NCBI GenBank assembly: GCA_002333425.1
Contig: DDBL01000148.1
Location: 6,373 to 12,166 of the forward strand
DNA length: 5,794 nucleotides
DNA from: Leptospiraceae bacterium UBA2033
Lineage (GTDB): Bacteria; Spirochaetota; Leptospiria; Leptospirales; Leptospiraceae
Reading direction: 5' to 3'
Positions 1 to 5,794 of this stretch are shown here, one piece after another. The first letter of the stretch is position 1. Each line of letters opens with the position of its first letter. Made by a program: the position numbers and the translations under genes. A model generated the notes under the pieces. The model did not search any database and was not told where the DNA came from. It saw only the letters and a list, made by a program, of their open reading frames with translations.

Positions 1-1046
1 TGAATGAGAGTAATATAGTTACAGCTAGAATAAAGGATATATTTTGGTTTATGGTTTAGGATTTGTTCTAAGATTAGATTTCCCAATCCATTTCGAGGTG
101 GATTTAAAATCCAGATTGGTCGATTTAAATGTTTTGCAGAAATTCTTTCTTGGTATAAGTTTCGAGTGAAAAATTCCATATTGGAAATTTGATTTGCTTT
201 TGCGTTTTCTTTGGAGTATAAAACAGCAGTGTTTTCCAATTCATAACCTATGAGACTTTTAGAATGCGGGGCTAAAAAAAGACTAATGAGTCCCGAGCCG
301 GAAAACAGTTCCAGTAAATCTAGATTATCCGCAGGTAGAAAGTGGATAATCTCCTCTAGCCAACCTTCAATCAAATAAAGATTGATCTGGAAAAATCCAT
401 TTTTTGGAACTTTGATTTTTTTATTTCCAAACGTAAATTCTGATTCGTTTTTTGCGTAATCTATTACAGTATCGGTTAATCGTAATTTGCCTTCTTTCTC
501 TGAATTTGGTTTATATTTCGAAATAAAATCATTTAGTTCGTTAGGTAAATTTTTACAGCCATTTCTAGGAAATTCCACTAAATCATTCGAACCCATTTGG
601 AAGAATCCTTTTTTCCCATTCTGAATTTTAAATTGTACATTGTTTCGATATTCTGTTTCTTTGGCAGAAAGCATTTTTATAAAATCAGAATTGATTGCGA
701 CTGAAGGAAACTTATGGTTAAACTCATTTGTAAATAAATTTATTTTTAGTTCTAATTCTGTTTTGTAGGAAATATGTCTAAACGAACACCCGCCGCATAA
801 TAGGAATATATCGCAATCAGAGGAAATTCTTTCTGGAGAAGTTTCAACAACTCGGACAGCTTTGACTTGTTTAAATTTCTTGGTGATACTGATTGGCTCA
901 CATTCGACAACCTCGCCAGGAATTGTGCCTGAAATAAAGTAGGTTTCTTCATCGAGATGCGCTAGGCAGTAGCCGTTGTTTACCCATTTTTCTGCGCGGA
1001 GGGTTAAAGTTAATTTTTTAGGATTTAGAGGGATTAAATTCTTCAA
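1..1046 (-). CDS. RlmD/TrmA-family RNA uracil-C5 methyltransferase with 4Fe-4S motif, C-terminus beyond window
   Basis: SAM-dependent enzyme that methylates C5 of a uridine in RNA, most likely 23S rRNA. 348 residues are visible. A TRAM-like N-terminal region (about 8-68) is followed by cluster cysteines C78-x5-C84-x2-C87 and a probable fourth ligand C164, the same spacing pattern as E. coli RlmD (RumA). The PKNGFFQIN stretch (214-222), SAM loop LELFSGSG (245-252), NPPRNG (315-320) and the nucleophile motif SSCN with C342 follow. The family's general-base glutamate, about 35 residues after the cysteine, would lie off the left edge. The usual DPPR/DPAR aspartate reads as Asn315. The start is TTG at 1044-1046: a TAA lies two codons upstream, no earlier ATG/GTG/TTG exists, and the first in-frame ATG is about residue 125, inside the protein. 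No clear Shine-Dalgarno is visible, and the gene begins 7 nt after the preceding stop, so coupled translation is plausible. The family call is firm; the exact target uridine is unknown. Confidence 0.93.
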   Translation of the reverse strand, partial: MKNLIPLNPKKLTLTLRAEKWVNNGYCLAHLDEETYFISGTIPGEVVECEPISITKKFKQVKAVRVVETSPERISSDCDIFLLCGGCSFRHISYKTELELKINLFTNEFNHKFPSVAINSDFIKMLSAKETEYRNNVQFKIQNGKKGFFQMGSNDLVEFPRNGCKNLPNELNDFISKYKPNSEKEGKLRLTDTVIDYAKNESEFTFGNKKIKVPKNGFFQINLYLIEGWLEEIIHFLPADNLDLLELFSGSGLISLFLAPHSKSLIGYELENTAVLYSKENAKANQISNMEFFTRNLYQERISAKHLNRPIWILNPPRNGLGNLILEQILNHKPKYILYSSCNYITLI

Positions 1047-1053
1047 AATTTAT

Positions 1054-2001
1054 TTAAGGATTTATTAAATCTGTAGCGTAGATAATTTTTCGATATTCTA
1101 AAATATCTATTACTCTTTGAGGAATTTTGTCGATCGCATCCGAATCACGCTCATGGGTAGTTGGTTTGACTAAATGATAACCATGAAACTGATTGCTAGA
1201 CTCCTCAGCTTCAAACCAAACATATTCTTTTCGTATGTCATCATAATTCATTAGATCTTTACTTGCATGGATTTCTGCTCTTTTATCAGTCAATGCTGTC
1301 TTCAATAACTCAGCTAATCTTTCCTTACCGTTTTGACCTCCTAAAATGGGCGACTTTCCATGTATATATTGTGGATTTCCCTCATCATGCCTAGGATCAG
1401 AATAATTATAGTTTCTAATTATTCTGTTTGCCTGAATCCATGCTTCTAGTTTTTCAAAATTGTTTACATAGTAGATATGTAGAAATTTGGGAAAAACATT
1501 TTCTGGATTATCTCGACAATCTTTGAAAATAGGGAAAAAATTACGAGTATTTGGAATTGCATTATTGATATTTAACAATAAACAATGTCCTTCAGTATTC
1601 AATATTTTCTGCGCAATTTCTTTTAATACTTTTGGGAATTGATCTTCAAGCAATCTACTATCAAAATCCCATAATCTATATACGCAGTCGTTTTCATTGA
1701 GAACATGAATTGGATTTTCTTCGAAATCTACAGCGCTTGCTTCAGTAAGCAAAGAATTTAAAGCATCTACCGGACTCATTACTCCAAAATTACCAATTAA
1801 TTCTGACAAGGTTAATAACGTTTCAGAACATAAATTTTTATTGGAACTCTCGTAATACAAATCGGTTTCCTTTTCGCAATCTGCTCTATCTATTAGATAA
1901 CGAATCGATTCTAAAAACTTAAAACCATCCTCTTCCGTTTTTATTAGTTTTAATAATTCTTCTTCCGTTGGAAATTGAATATAAATATGAAATTTATTCA
2001 T
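1054..2001 (-). CDS. uncharacterised 315-residue protein, third gene of the DUF262-ATPase module
   Basis: I do not recognise this family. It is a soluble protein with no signal peptide or membrane segment. The N-terminal half (about 1-135) is acidic and looks helical. A hydrophobic beta-like stretch (GHCLLLNI, 138-145) follows. The C-terminal half holds the most motif-like blocks: SDPRHDEGNP (201-210), a glycine-rich SPILGGQNGKERLAELL (217-233), and an aromatic segment YVWFEAEE (260-267) followed by NQFHGYHL (270-277). The His, Arg, Asp and Glu residues in these blocks could form a catalytic site, but I see no HNH, PD-(D/E)XK, Toprim or HEPN signature, so no activity is assigned. The ATG at 1999-2001 lies inside the 3' end of the ATPase gene (8-nt overlap). 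The only purine-rich run upstream (GGGGA) is about 15 nt away, so translation probably depends on coupling. By position it may be the effector or an accessory subunit of the module; that is inference. Confidence 0.85.
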   Translation of the reverse strand: MNKFHIYIQFPTEEELLKLIKTEEDGFKFLESIRYLIDRADCEKETDLYYESSNKNLCSETLLTLSELIGNFGVMSPVDALNSLLTEASAVDFEENPIHVLNENDCVYRLWDFDSRLLEDQFPKVLKEIAQKILNTEGHCLLLNINNAIPNTRNFFPIFKDCRDNPENVFPKFLHIYYVNNFEKLEAWIQANRIIRNYNYSDPRHDEGNPQYIHGKSPILGGQNGKERLAELLKTALTDKRAEIHASKDLMNYDDIRKEYVWFEAEESSNQFHGYHLVKPTTHERDSDAIDKIPQRVIDILEYRKIIYATDLINP

Positions 2002-3166
2002 TTCTGTTTGCAGAGGTCCCCATTAAAACTCTAAGGTCTTTACCCATTTGATCAAAAAAGCCGGGTGGAGCTTTTTTAATTCTGCCACCATCTTTTAATT
2101 CTACTTCCGTTGTTCTTACTGTTTTGTTTTGCTCATCTTTATCGAAATAAAATATTTTAACATTATTTTTATCTATACCAGTGCCCTTCGTTTCAAAGTA
2201 TTTACACTGAACCATTGTACCATTTACTACGTGGTCACTATGAGTTTCTAAAATAACCTGTACGCCTGATTGAGCAGCTAAGCACAAAAGTTCAGCTAAT
2301 TTTGATTGTGCTGCCGGATGTAAATGAGCTTCCGGATTTTCAATTAGTATCAAACTGCCCTTTGGTGCTGAAAGAACAGCTACAATTATAGGTAGTGCAT
2401 ATGATAGCCCAAAACCAACATTCTTTGAGGTAAATTTATTTGTCGATCTTACACCTCCTTCAATTTCGAAACTGTAAAGAATATCATAATTCGTCCCTAT
2501 TTGAATAGGCTCAATACTTACTCCCTTACTGATTTCTTTTTCCCAAGCAATTGTTTGTGCTAACAAACCAATATCATTCTTATTTTTCGGATGCAAAAGT
2601 TCTGAGGAAACCTGTTCGTCACGATATTTGAATAAAAATTGTGCGGTTAATTCTGCTTTGCCTTCTTCAATAGAAATTTGTTTTTCTATATCCACAGCAT
2701 AGTCATCGGATTCATATTTTGAAATTCTGGCAGCACTAATGAATTGAAAACTTTTTTCAAACAATGAAGATTGAAGTTTATTATGAGCTAGCATATTTCT
2801 TGTTTCTGTTGCAACTTCGTCATCTGTATCTTTTGTGATTTCCAAAAAATCTGATTCCGAATGCTTTTCCGTGTCAAAAATCCACTTTAATTTTTTTCCT
2901 GTAGATTCTAGACCTATTGATATTTTATCAGTTTCTGCAAATTGATAAAGTGCATCTTTACCTTTGCCTATATAGCATAATGGTTTATTTAAACTTAAAA
3001 CTGAAAGAAGTCTATTCTTTTGATGTGTTTGTCTCAGTAATAGCAAGCTTTGAAAAATTGACGATTTCCCAACACCATTTGCTCCACATAAAATCGTTAG
3101 ACTGCCTAATTTCAGTTGCGTATATTTATGTGATTTAAAGTTCTGAATGTGAATAGATGTAATCAA
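1994..3166 (-). CDS. AAA/ABC-type (OLD/RecF-like) ATPase with DUF3696 C-terminus
   Basis: A 390-residue P-loop ATPase of the RecF/SMC/OLD-like group. It opens with IHIQNFKSHK (5-14), typical of this group, then Walker A GANGVGKS (28-35). A divergent middle region (about 60-245) is followed by an ABC-signature-like NVGFGLSYA (249-257), Walker B with catalytic Glu in LILIENPEAHLHP (272-284, E277), and a switch-like ETHSDH (307-312). The C-terminal GGRIKKAPPGFFDQMGKDL (360-378) matches the DUF3696 ending common in this ATPase class. There is no Toprim domain, so unlike OLD nucleases it should not cut nucleic acid by itself. The start is TTG at 3164-3166, which shares bases with the TGA stop of the DUF262 gene (TTGA). 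It is supported by a strong AGGGAG Shine-Dalgarno on the coding strand with 8 nt between GGAG and TTG. Family knowledge suggests ATP-driven sensing or gating of a partner protein; the partner here would be one of its two operon neighbours. Confidence 0.93.
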   Translation of the reverse strand: MITSIHIQNFKSHKYTQLKLGSLTILCGANGVGKSSIFQSLLLLRQTHQKNRLLSVLSLNKPLCYIGKGKDALYQFAETDKISIGLESTGKKLKWIFDTEKHSESDFLEITKDTDDEVATETRNMLAHNKLQSSLFEKSFQFISAARISKYESDDYAVDIEKQISIEEGKAELTAQFLFKYRDEQVSSELLHPKNKNDIGLLAQTIAWEKEISKGVSIEPIQIGTNYDILYSFEIEGGVRSTNKFTSKNVGFGLSYALPIIVAVLSAPKGSLILIENPEAHLHPAAQSKLAELLCLAAQSGVQVILETHSDHVVNGTMVQCKYFETKGTGIDKNNVKIFYFDKDEQNKTVRTTEVELKDGGRIKKAPPGFFDQMGKDLRVLMGTSANRNE

Positions 3167-4335
3167 TTTAAGGTCTCCCTTATAATTTTTTCAATATCAC
3201 TAAAACGCTGTTCCACATTATCTTTTTTTGCTGTTCCTTGTGATATTGAGCGATAAAATCTCTGGTCTGAATTATTATGTAAGTCCATTAATTTTGATTT
3301 TAATATATGTTTTTTATTATTTAATAAGCCTCTCTCGTTATCCGAAAGCTTTGCAAAATTAACACTTAAAACTTCGAACAAGGCTTTATTTATTGGCTTT
3401 CTTTTGTCATTTATATCATTCCTTTTTCTAAAAGCATCTTCACCAAATATTTCTAAAGCTAGTTCCATAGATTTTTTAAAATCAGATTTTAATTTATCAA
3501 TTTGATCTGGAGAAAGTTTTTTTATCTCACCCATTCCTTTATTCATGAAGCTGTCTAAGTCGGGCTCATATTTATTATATGGAATCAAATAAAATGAAAT
3601 AAAGCGGGTCGCGAAGTCTCTATCCTGCATTCTATCACTTTTAATTTTCCATTGAGTTACCTTTGCAAAAGCAATTCCCTCTCCGGTTTTACTTTTCAGT
3701 ATTATGCCATTTGGATCAATTAAATCTTCGGCTCTGACTAAATCGGCGACAACATCGGCTGCAATTCCTTGGTTTAAAGCATGGCGAATTTCTTGAGGTT
3801 CTAATACTAGTCCTCCTTGATTTATTCGTTTAAAAAGATTAAATTTTACAAAATCAGGAGTACCTTGTTCAATAATACAGATTGTGATAGGAAAGTCTGT
3901 AATGCTTCGCTGTATTTCCCTTTTCAACTCACTGTATGTTTTATCATTAAATTTTGTTAAAAATTCTAGTTTAGTAAGCTTTAGAGTCTCATCTATTACA
4001 AAACTTTTAAGAGTACTAATTCTTTGCAACCCATCTACAACTTCCCATTTTCTTTTCGCCATTTCGGCAAAGTAAAACATAGGAATTGGTAGATTCAATA
4101 ATAATGATTCTATAAAACTACTTTTTTTAGTGTCACTCCATAAATTAGATAGCCTCTGAAAATCTGTATTCATGTTAATTTCACCATGCTTTAAATTATC
4201 AATAACCTGAGCTATTGTATAAGGCTGTGTTCGAACTTTTATATCACTTGGATTAAAATTATCCTCGGTTGTAATACTCGAATTATCCTCTGGCTCAACG
4301 ACAACTTCTTCTATATTTTCTGATTCTATATTCAT
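3163..4335 (-). CDS. stand-alone DUF262 (GmrSD N-terminal/ParB-like) protein without HNH nuclease domain
   Basis: A 390-residue protein whose residues about 35-250 form a DUF262 domain, the nucleotide-binding half of GmrSD, SspE and BrxU modification-dependent restriction proteins. Visible landmarks are TDFQR (57-61), the core VVDGLQRISTLKSF (99-112), which replaces the usual DGQQR, and FKRINQGGLVLEPQEIRHAL (168-187). The C-terminal part (about 238-390) is helical and charged, with DRDFATRFISFYL (238-250) and RKPINKALFEVLS (312-324). No DUF1524/HNH histidine motif is present, so the nuclease half is missing rather than fused. Residues 1-30 are acidic and low in complexity. The ATG at 4333-4335 is preceded in frame by a TAA and has no clear Shine-Dalgarno. 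A later start at Met55 would cut into the domain. It is first in the module and overlaps the ATPase gene by 4 nt. The likely role is a sensor or regulatory NTPase in defence, which is inference. Confidence 0.92.
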   Translation of the reverse strand: MNIESENIEEVVVEPEDNSSITTEDNFNPSDIKVRTQPYTIAQVIDNLKHGEINMNTDFQRLSNLWSDTKKSSFIESLLLNLPIPMFYFAEMAKRKWEVVDGLQRISTLKSFVIDETLKLTKLEFLTKFNDKTYSELKREIQRSITDFPITICIIEQGTPDFVKFNLFKRINQGGLVLEPQEIRHALNQGIAADVVADLVRAEDLIDPNGIILKSKTGEGIAFAKVTQWKIKSDRMQDRDFATRFISFYLIPYNKYEPDLDSFMNKGMGEIKKLSPDQIDKLKSDFKKSMELALEIFGEDAFRKRNDINDKRKPINKALFEVLSVNFAKLSDNERGLLNNKKHILKSKLMDLHNNSDQRFYRSISQGTAKKDNVEQRFSDIEKIIRETLN

Positions 4336-4345
4336 GTTAATTTCA
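4167..4345. repeat. 17-bp in-frame direct repeat flanking the 5' end of the DUF262 gene
   Basis: The plus-strand word tattcatgttaatttca occurs at 4167-4183 and again at 4329-4345. With one mismatch the match extends four bases further to the left (4163 and 4325). The copies are 162 bp (54 codons) apart. One covers the ATG start at 4335 and the other covers Met55, and both are read in the same frame on the minus strand as EINMN. It could be a remnant of a local duplication, a recombination point or coincidence. Confidence 0.6.
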
Positions 4346-4364
4346 TATTTACTTTAAAAGAGAT

Positions 4365-4434
4365 TGAATAAATAAAACAAGGAAATTTACAACTAAAAAA
4401 GGTTTTATAGTCGGGGCACGAAAAGCATTTACAA
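4365..4434 (-). promoter_or_regulatory. candidate promoter(s) for the DUF262-ATPase module
   Basis: Two weak sigma70-like arrangements read toward the DUF262 gene. The first has -35 TTGTAA at 4429-4434 and -10 TATAAA at 4404-4409 with a 19-bp spacer, or CTATAA with 18 bp. The second has -35 TTGTAA at 4387-4392 and -10 TATTCA at 4365-4370 with a 16-bp spacer. In such AT-rich DNA these are suggestive only; the region is the sole gap upstream of the four-gene minus-strand run. Confidence 0.35.
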
Positions 4435-4443
4435 TAAAATGCT
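4424..4443. promoter_or_regulatory. perfect 7-bp inverted repeat, possible operator or weak hairpin
   Basis: AGCATTT and AAATGCT are separated by 6 nt (acaata). The element covers the distal -35-like box for the minus-strand module, so it could be an operator. It is followed on the plus strand by CCTTTTT, giving a low-GC terminator-like shape, but no plus-strand gene ends upstream of it in this window. I cannot decide between these readings. Confidence 0.35.
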
Positions 4444-4462
4444 CCTTTTTATCAGAATCCCC

Positions 4463-4491
4463 TTGACAGGAAAGCTGCTTCAAAAGACAAA
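4463..4491 (+). promoter_or_regulatory. candidate promoter of the tRNA-Ser/tRNA-Ser transcript
   Basis: A perfect consensus -35 TTGACA lies at 4463-4468. At 17 bp spacing the -10 position holds GACAAA (4486-4491), a poor match. Transcription would start about 6-10 nt before the mature tRNA 5' end at 4506. Location and the consensus -35 support it; the -10 is the weak point. Confidence 0.5.
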
Positions 4492-4505
4492 GAAAATGGA
4501 CTTTG

Positions 4506-4591
4506 GGAGAGGTGTCAGAGTGGTCTAATGAAGCGGTCTTGAAAACCGTCGTGTGAAAGCACCGTGGGTTCGAATCCTACCCTCTCCGCCA
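4506..4591 (+). tRNA. tRNA-Ser(UGA)
   Basis: The acceptor stem GGAGAGG (4506-4512) pairs with CCTCTCC (4581-4587). The discriminator is G4588 and CCA is encoded at 4589-4591. The anticodon loop is CTTGAAA with anticodon TGA at 4540-4542, flanked by the CGGT/ACCG stem. A long class II variable arm follows, then the T-arm GTGGGTTCGAATCCTAC. It reads UCA and, by wobble, other UCN serine codons. Confidence 0.97.
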
Positions 4592-4601
4592 AATTCCATA
4601 C

Positions 4602-4689
<88 letters not shown>

Positions 4690-4718
4690 ATTGATAATTG
4701 TAGGAACTAATACACCTC

Positions 4719-5138
4719 TTGGAACAAACAAAGAACAGCCTGATTTCTAATAAATACTTTTTACTTTCAAAGGATTATTATGAGAAGGCACGTGCCTTTC
4801 TTGTTTCTGAAGAAGGGCTTCGAGATATAGCTATGCTTCCGCTTTTTTTCACTTGGGTTCCTATTTTGATTTCCAAATCAGAAAATCCTGTGATTAAAAA
4901 AAGCTGCCTGTATTCGATGCTTTTTTCTTCTTACTTTTTTCTATTTCTATTTGCAAGTATGATTGCCAATATGCTTCCATTCATTGGCTCTCTTTTAGCG
5001 AATCTTTTACACTTTGTAGGAACAATTACTTATCTCGGGCTTTGTTGTTTTTTTATTTACTCCTATCATAGAAATAAAACTCTTGATATGGCAGTCATTG
5101 ACAAACATTACGAGTATCTTGTCACGAACCTGTTTTAG
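4719..5138 (+). CDS. small multi-pass membrane protein of unknown function between tRNA genes
   Basis: A 139-residue protein with a soluble, charged N-terminus (1-36) followed by hydrophobic segments at about 37-51, 62-85 and 88-115, with a short charged C-terminal tail (HRNKTLDMAVIDKHYEY). The helix pattern loosely resembles small DUF4870/Tic20-like membrane proteins, but no diagnostic motif supports naming it. The start is TTG at 4719-4721: an in-frame TAG lies at 4701-4703, the next Met is residue 39 inside a helix, and an AGGA lies 13 nt upstream, longer than ideal. It starts 29 nt after tRNA-Ser(GCU) and its TAG ends 8 nt before tRNA-Arg. No separate promoter or terminator is visible, so it is probably cotranscribed with the tRNAs and released by tRNA processing. 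I consider it a real gene because of its length, the coherent membrane profile and its tight fit between tRNA genes. Confidence 0.8.
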   Translation: MEQTKNSLISNKYFLLSKDYYEKARAFLVSEEGLRDIAMLPLFFTWVPILISKSENPVIKKSCLYSMLFSSYFFLFLFASMIANMLPFIGSLLANLLHFVGTITYLGLCCFFIYSYHRNKTLDMAVIDKHYEYLVTNLF

Positions 5139-5146
5139 TATATAAC

Positions 5147-5220
5147 GCGCTTGTAGCTCAACTGGATAGAGCATCTGACTACGGATCAGAAGGTTAGGGG
5201 TTCAAATCCCTTCAAGCGCA
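5147..5220 (+). tRNA. tRNA-Arg(ACG)
   Basis: The acceptor GCGCTTG (5147-5153) pairs with CAAGCGC (5213-5219) and the discriminator is A5220. The D-arm TAGCTCAACTGGATAGAGC is canonical. The anticodon stem TCTGA/TCAGA encloses CTACGGA with anticodon ACG at 5181-5183. The T-arm GGGGTTCAAATCCC is canonical. CCA is not encoded. A34 is expected to be deaminated to inosine by TadA so that CGU, CGC and CGA are read. Confidence 0.97.
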
Positions 5221-5237
5221 CTCTTACTGAGTAAGCC

Positions 5238-5794
5238 ATGGCACTACCAAATTATCCACTCGAAAGTCAGATTGAGAAAATTAATATTTTCAAACTTTCG
5301 TATAATTTTATTTTACTCGTCGTTGTGTTTTTTGCTTTTTTAGATTTTGTATTTCTGCGTGACTTTCCTGCTTTGCATATCTTAAATCTCTTGAAAATAT
5401 TTGTCGTCGGTTTGCTTCATCCTTTTTTAAAGCCTTTGAATATTTCTAAAGCGGATGATGTGCAAGTGAAATCTTTTTTGGCAGTTGTGATTGCTGTACC
5501 TATTAATCTTTTTTTTGCCATTGGTGCACATGAATTTTGGGCAGAGCAAAATATTCCAATCGTCAAGGAAACCTATTATTATCTTTTGCAATATTGCGTT
5601 TACTTGTTGTTAGTCTCTTCCGGACTTCGATTGAAATTTTTGCACTCTTCTATTATCTCAGGGCTTTATGTATTGTTTTATTCCTTTTTACTTTTGATTC
5701 ACAAATCTATTTTTTTGAGCAATCAGGATATTCAGTTTTTTTTGTTTCAATGTTCTGTGTTAGCTCTTATTCCTTCTGTCGGATTTGGAATGAC
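5238..5794 (+). CDS. N-terminal multi-pass membrane region of a protein cut by the window edge
   Basis: The frame is open from the ATG at 5238-5240 to the right edge, giving 185 residues without a stop. After a short hydrophilic N-terminus (1-20) there are about six hydrophobic segments, near 22-40, 46-64, 79-97, 112-130, 138-156 and 166-184, rich in Phe, Leu and Ile. A six-helix N-terminal block of this size often precedes cytoplasmic signalling domains (adenylate/guanylate cyclase, GGDEF or histidine kinase), but nothing of such a domain is visible here, so the function is open. A modest Shine-Dalgarno-like TGAG sits 6 nt before the ATG. The gene begins 17 nt after tRNA-Arg with no terminator between, so cotranscription is likely. 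Confidence 0.8.
   Translation, partial: MALPNYPLESQIEKINIFKLSYNFILLVVVFFAFLDFVFLRDFPALHILNLLKIFVVGLLHPFLKPLNISKADDVQVKSFLAVVIAVPINLFFAIGAHEFWAEQNIPIVKETYYYLLQYCVYLLLVSSGLRLKFLHSSIISGLYVLFYSFLLLIHKSIFLSNQDIQFFLFQCSVLALIPSVGFGM

Noticed and set aside
752..952. Open frame of 66 codons on the minus strand
   Set aside because: It lies in another frame of the methyltransferase gene, whose frame carries the Fe-S and SAM motifs without a break.
1054..2001. HNH or GmrD-like nuclease in the third gene
   Set aside because: The histidines do not fall into an HNH or DUF1524 pattern, so a nuclease label would be a guess from position only.
2917..3138. Open frame of 73 codons on the plus strand
   Set aside because: It is antisense to the P-loop region of the ATPase gene and shows no motif or ribosome site of its own.
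3884..4075. Open frame of 63 codons on the plus strand
   Set aside because: It is antisense to the DUF262 core and is explained by that gene's codon pattern.
4424..4450. Rho-independent terminator on the plus strand
   Set aside because: The stem has only two G-C pairs in seven and no plus-strand gene ends before it, so it is listed as an unresolved inverted repeat instead.

Overview
The window is AT-rich and compact. It carries a TrmA/RlmD-type methyltransferase, closely packed tRNA genes, several TTG starts and short serine- and phenylalanine-rich membrane proteins. Together these suggest a low-GC Leptospira-like spirochaete. That assignment is an impression from gene style and codon use, not a proof.

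Left half, minus strand (4335 down to 1): four genes run in one direction with almost no gaps. First is a stand-alone DUF262 (GmrSD N-terminal/ParB-like) protein (4335-3163). It overlaps by 4 nt an AAA/ABC-type ATPase with a C-terminal DUF3696 motif (3166-1994). That gene overlaps by 8 nt a 315-residue protein I cannot assign (2001-1054). Seven bases later begins an iron-sulfur m5U RNA methyltransferase of the RlmD/TrmA family (1046 to beyond the left edge). The first three look like one translationally coupled module. DUF262 proteins and OLD/RecF-like ATPases are frequent in anti-phage systems, so the trio is the most likely candidate here for a poorly described defence system. The methyltransferase is an ordinary housekeeping-type gene that probably lies beside the module by location only.

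Middle (4336-4505): a divergent intergenic region. It has a consensus -35 box facing the tRNA genes, weaker promoter-like boxes facing the DUF262 module, and a perfect 7-bp inverted repeat over one of those minus-strand -35 boxes.

Right half, plus strand (4506-5794): tRNA-Ser(UGA), tRNA-Ser(GCU), a 139-residue membrane protein, tRNA-Arg(ACG), and the start of a polytopic membrane protein cut by the right edge. The gaps are 8 to 29 nt with no terminator in them, so this looks like one mixed tRNA/mRNA transcript. The two halves are divergent and show no evident functional link.
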